A DNA stretch of 8,632 nt, from assembly GCA_949288685.1 (NCBI GenBank), contig CASELB010000095.1:1-8632 (forward strand). Reading direction: 5' to 3'. Every line of letters starts with the position of its first letter. Position 1 is the stretch's first letter. The notes under the pieces were generated by a model, which did no database searches, had not been told where the DNA came from, and saw only the letters and a program-made list of their open reading frames with translations. The stretch is from an uncultured bacterium (GTDB lineage: Bacteria > Cyanobacteriota > Vampirovibrionia > Gastranaerophilales > Gastranaerophilaceae). Shown here in pieces: positions 6,692-8,632 of the stretch. Both the position numbers and the translations under genes were made by a program.

Positions 6692-7532
6692 TTTTTTCTG
6701 CCTCTTTCGGAGTATTCTCTTGCTGCGGACAGCTTACAAGTTCTGTTTTTGCAGACATTCTTAACAATGCCTCCGCCGCTTGAAGTGCATCTTCTTTATT
6801 TGTCTGGTCATTTTTCATATTATTTAATAACGCTACCGTATAATCATTACCTTGCGCGATACCGGTACTTAATAAACTCAATGCAATTCCTCTTATTGAA
6901 CCTTGAGGATCTTGAAGCATTTTATTTACAAGCGCATTAAGCGCCGGATCATTATATCTTGTCATGTCTTCTTCAAACCGTCTTACAATATCTTTTGCGG
7001 CTTGAAGTCTTACTTCTCTGTTTGGATTATTTAAATAATTCTCAAGAGATTTTATATAATCATCTGTTAATGTTACAACCCGTTTTTTAGTTGTCGGAGT
7101 TTCTTTTTTTTCTTCCGGAGCCGCACCATTTTGTTGCACCTGCGGATATGTGGGATATGGCGGATACGGCGGATAAGGAGGATACGCCATATAAGGCGCA
7201 GGATAAGGGTATCCCTGATACTGCTGCTGCGGATACTGAATATTATTGTTTATCTCATTATTGTTATTATTGTAAATTGACCCGTTTGGAATACTGCTCC
7301 AGGGATTTTGCGACTGCATCGGCGCCGTCTGAGAGTTAATCGGATTTGTAACAGTTTGCGGCAAACTTTCTGTTTCCTGACTTACTGTACCCGGTGCCGG
7401 CAGCGATTGATTACCGCTGTGAGATACAGGTAAAGGATTATTACCACCCATATTAACAGCCGGATTAATTATCTGGATATTTACACCCGAATAATTTGGT
7501 ACCTGTAATTGTCTGTCTAAATACTCAGCCAT
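6675..7532 (-). CDS. Pro/Tyr/Asn-rich protein with C-terminal HEAT-like repeats
   Basis: This 285-residue protein has two parts. Residues 1-150 are low complexity and probably disordered: Gln/Ser/Pro/Asn-rich, an Asn cluster at 88-97, then a Tyr/Pro stretch at about 100-130 with repeated PPY units. Residues 153-265 are alpha-helical and resemble HEAT repeats, for example NPNREVRLQAAKDIVRRF (169-186) and DPQGSIRGIALSLL (208-221), with a third weaker unit DALQAAEALLRMS. HEAT repeats generally serve as protein-binding scaffolds, and Pro/Tyr-rich tails often mediate multivalent contacts. No signal peptide or membrane segment is seen, so it is probably cytoplasmic. The start is supported by AAGG seven bases upstream. 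It is the first gene of a pair with the small membrane protein, which it might recruit or be recruited by. The function is unknown. Confidence 0.8.
   Translation of the reverse strand: MAEYLDRQLQVPNYSGVNIQIINPAVNMGGNNPLPVSHSGNQSLPAPGTVSQETESLPQTVTNPINSQTAPMQSQNPWSSIPNGSIYNNNNNEINNNIQYPQQQYQGYPYPAPYMAYPPYPPYPPYPTYPQVQQNGAAPEEKKETPTTKKRVVTLTDDYIKSLENYLNNPNREVRLQAAKDIVRRFEEDMTRYNDPALNALVNKMLQDPQGSIRGIALSLLSTGIAQGNDYTVALLNNMKNDQTNKEDALQAAEALLRMSAKTELVSCPQQENTPKEAEKNGNRA
7144..7188. repeat. five tandem 9-base units coding for PPY repeats
   Basis: Five consecutive 9-base units start at 7144, 7153, 7162, 7171 and 7180 and vary around GGATACGGC. On the - strand they encode the repeated Pro-Pro-Tyr units of the HEAT-like protein. 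Differences between copies are mostly at third positions, which suggests an older expansion kept at protein level rather than a recent slippage product. Confidence 0.85.
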
Positions 7533-7596
7533 AGTTTAACCTTATTCACCTACTACAATTATATAAAGTATAAAAGTATTTAAAAGTTGCCTTTTT

Positions 7597-7616
7597 TGTA
7601 AAGTTATGTAAACAAT
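7597..7616. repeat. two 10-base spaced TGTAAA direct repeats, possible operator
   Basis: TGTAAA occurs at 7597-7602 and again at 7607-7612, one helical turn apart, in the divergent control region. Same-face direct repeats like this can be binding sites for a dimeric regulator. In such AT-rich DNA chance is a real alternative, so the call is tentative. Confidence 0.25.
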
Positions 7617-7651
7617 ATTTCTCATTCAGGGAAGAAAAATTTTCACAAAGA

Positions 7652-7665
7652 TGTTAAAATATAAT
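7652..7665 (+). promoter_or_regulatory. extended -10 promoter for the 7688 gene
   Basis: TGTTAAAAT (7652-7660) has the TGn extension followed by TAAAAT, and a perfect TATAAT directly overlaps at 7660-7665. Neither has a good -35 at 16-18 bases, which is tolerated by extended -10 promoters. Transcripts would start near 7667-7672, just ahead of the AAGGAG at 7674-7679 that sits eight bases before the ATG. The leader would be only about 20 bases. Confidence 0.4.
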
Positions 7666-7687
7666 GTGTCTTTAAGGAGTTTAAACA

Positions 7688-8311
7688 ATGCGTATAGAAG
7701 GCAGCAATTCCCAATATGCAGGGTTTACATCAAGGAATACGCAGCTTGATCAGAAAGATAAAATTTTATTATCAACACCGGCTCTTGCAGCTATAAGCGC
7801 CGGTTACAAAAACCGACGCAGGATGCCGTCAAAAATGATTTTGTCAGGCGCCGCTAGCGGGCTTAAGTGGGGTGCTTTTTTGCTCTCACTCTGCACAATG
7901 ATGGGAGTAAATAAATTTCTTGCAAGAAACTCACAAAAATTCAGAAATTTTGAAAACGAGCACGGTATTGCAGGTATGGCGTGTGTTGGTGCAGCCTCGG
8001 CAGGCGGATATTACGCATTAAAAGAAACCGGTAATTATTTTACAAAAAAAAATCCTAAAATATGCAGAGGGACTGTAAATTTCATTAAATCCATTGATAA
8101 CAATGATTTTATAATTGGAATAAAGAGCAATTTAAGAGAAAATCGTCTGTCATATCGCAGAATGATATACAATCAGCCTGAATACATAATAAAGAGCGCT
8201 AAATTTTTATCAAGAATGACCCGTACGGCAATGGCGTCGCTACCATACGTAGGTGCCGGATTAGCATGTGCCCTTGCTATTATCAAACCTAAAATGCTGC
8301 CTGAAAATTAA
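7688..8311 (+). CDS. membrane protein of unknown function
   Basis: I do not recognise this 207-residue protein. The first 48 residues are polar and basic toward the end (YKNRRRMPSK), with no classical signal peptide. Hydrophobic segments lie near 51-74, 93-111 (GIAGMACVGAASAGGYYAL) and 182-199 (AMASLPYVGAGLACALAI). They are rich in Gly, Ala and Ser like those of the other small membrane protein in the window. The loop at 112-181 is long and basic. The start is well supported by AAGGAG eight bases upstream and by promoter-like sequence. It is transcribed divergently from the HEAT-like/membrane pair and may share its regulation. It ends six bases from the convergent cysteine desulfurase gene. 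Confidence 0.75.
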   Translation: MRIEGSNSQYAGFTSRNTQLDQKDKILLSTPALAAISAGYKNRRRMPSKMILSGAASGLKWGAFLLSLCTMMGVNKFLARNSQKFRNFENEHGIAGMACVGAASAGGYYALKETGNYFTKKNPKICRGTVNFIKSIDNNDFIIGIKSNLRENRLSYRRMIYNQPEYIIKSAKFLSRMTRTAMASLPYVGAGLACALAIIKPKMLPEN

Positions 8312-8317
8312 TGTCTG

Positions 8318-8632
8318 TTACCCCTTGCAGGCTTTAAGATGTTCAAGTTCCCGTTGGAATGGAGATATTTTGTTTAATTTATCAATCACAGCCGGAAGTT
8401 TCTCAAGAACATAATCAATTTCTTTTTCAGTAGTATACTTGCTCAAACTCCATCTTATACTGCCGTGAAGTGATGTAAACGGAGTTCCCATTGCCCTTAA
8501 AACATGGCTTGGTTCCAGTGAGCCTGATGTACAAGCACTGCCGGAACTTGCACAAATACCCAGGTCACTTAAATGGAGCAGTATCAATTCTCCTTCTATA
8601 TATTCAAACCCGATATTTGTCGTATTAGGAAC
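8318..8632 (-). CDS. nifS: NifS/IscS-type cysteine desulfurase, C-terminal part only
   Basis: These 105 residues form the end of a PLP-dependent cysteine desulfurase that removes sulfur from L-cysteine as an enzyme-bound persulfide, for Fe-S clusters and tRNA thiolation. The frame runs off the right edge, and the residues there (VPNTTNIGFEYIEGE) continue the family's sequence, so the TTG near 8587 is not the start. The persulfide-forming Cys lies in ICASSGSACTSGSLEPSHVL. The following RAMGTPFTSLHGSIRWSLSK and YTTEKEIDYVLEKLP are typical, and SGSLEPSHVLRAMG with the end SPF resembles NifS-like group I enzymes more than E. coli IscS. The PLP lysine and histidine are outside the window. NifS and IscS roles cannot be told apart from the tail. 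Confidence 0.95.
   Translation of the reverse strand, partial: VPNTTNIGFEYIEGELILLHLSDLGICASSGSACTSGSLEPSHVLRAMGTPFTSLHGSIRWSLSKYTTEKEIDYVLEKLPAVIDKLNKISPFQRELEHLKACKG

Larger units (their letters stand above)
7533..7687. promoter_or_regulatory. divergent control region between two unknown-function units
   Basis: This 155-base, very AT-rich gap separates the - strand HEAT-like/membrane pair from the + strand membrane-protein gene and must supply promoters in both directions unless other start points exist. For the - strand, TATAAT is found as the complement of 7558-7563, with only a poor -35 (CTTTTA, complement of 7581-7586). For the + strand, the best -10 candidates lie at 7652-7665. A 10-base direct repeat lies between the two. 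Confidence 0.5.

Noticed and set aside
7144..7188. The tandem 9-base units as a CRISPR-like or regulatory repeat.
   Set aside because: They have no spacers, lie within a coding frame and encode a regular PPY pattern.
7091..7339. An 82-codon + strand frame rich in Asp and Ala, opposite the PPY repeats.
   Set aside because: Its composition is the direct result of the repeat DNA read on the other strand, and it has no initiation signal.
8585..8587. A TTG start for the cysteine desulfurase fragment.
   Set aside because: The frame and recognisable family sequence continue through it to the right edge, so it is an internal Leu codon.

Overview
The window is AT-rich, gene-dense bacterial chromosome with short intergenic gaps, AAGGAG-type ribosome binding sites and a mix of housekeeping genes and lineage-specific proteins. 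No RNA gene, insertion sequence, phage gene or CRISPR array is visible. The combination of an AT-rich genome, an AAA/STAND-TPR protein beside rsmG, a Pro/Tyr-rich HEAT-like protein and small Gly/Ala-rich membrane proteins of no recognised family fits a gut-type non-photosynthetic cyanobacterial relative (Melainabacteria/Gastranaerophilales). This is an inference from style, not proof; another AT-rich anaerobe remains possible.

Left half, all on the + strand. The window opens inside a large gene whose product has the back half of a STAND/AAA ATPase domain, a winged-helix-like region and a long TPR array (to 2012). Its last codons overlap rsmG, the 16S rRNA m7G527 methyltransferase (2005-2595). 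A 168-base gap follows and holds a good sigma70-type promoter (2706-2734). That promoter drives ndk (nucleoside diphosphate kinase, 2764-3243) and tgt (tRNA-guanine transglycosylase, 3218-4342), which overlap by 26 bases. A family 5 solute-binding protein for peptides or similar ligands follows at 4403-6244, with no permease or ATPase genes next to it.

Right half. The binding-protein gene meets a convergent pair stop codon to stop codon at 6244/6245. The pair, read on the - strand, is a Pro/Tyr/Asn-rich HEAT-like protein (6675-7532) followed, with a 17-base overlap, by a small membrane protein (6245-6691). A 155-base divergent regulatory region (7533-7687) separates this pair from a second unrecognised membrane protein on the + strand (7688-8311). 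The end of a NifS/IscS-type cysteine desulfurase gene enters from the right edge on the - strand (8318-8632).

How they fit together. RsmG (rRNA), Tgt (tRNA queuosine), Ndk (nucleotide pools) and the cysteine desulfurase (sulfur for Fe-S clusters and thiolated tRNA) are translation and metabolism housekeeping functions. The least explained part is 6245-8311: three proteins of unknown function around one divergent control region. The STAND-TPR protein is the other candidate for unfamiliar biology because its Walker B region lacks the usual acidic residues.
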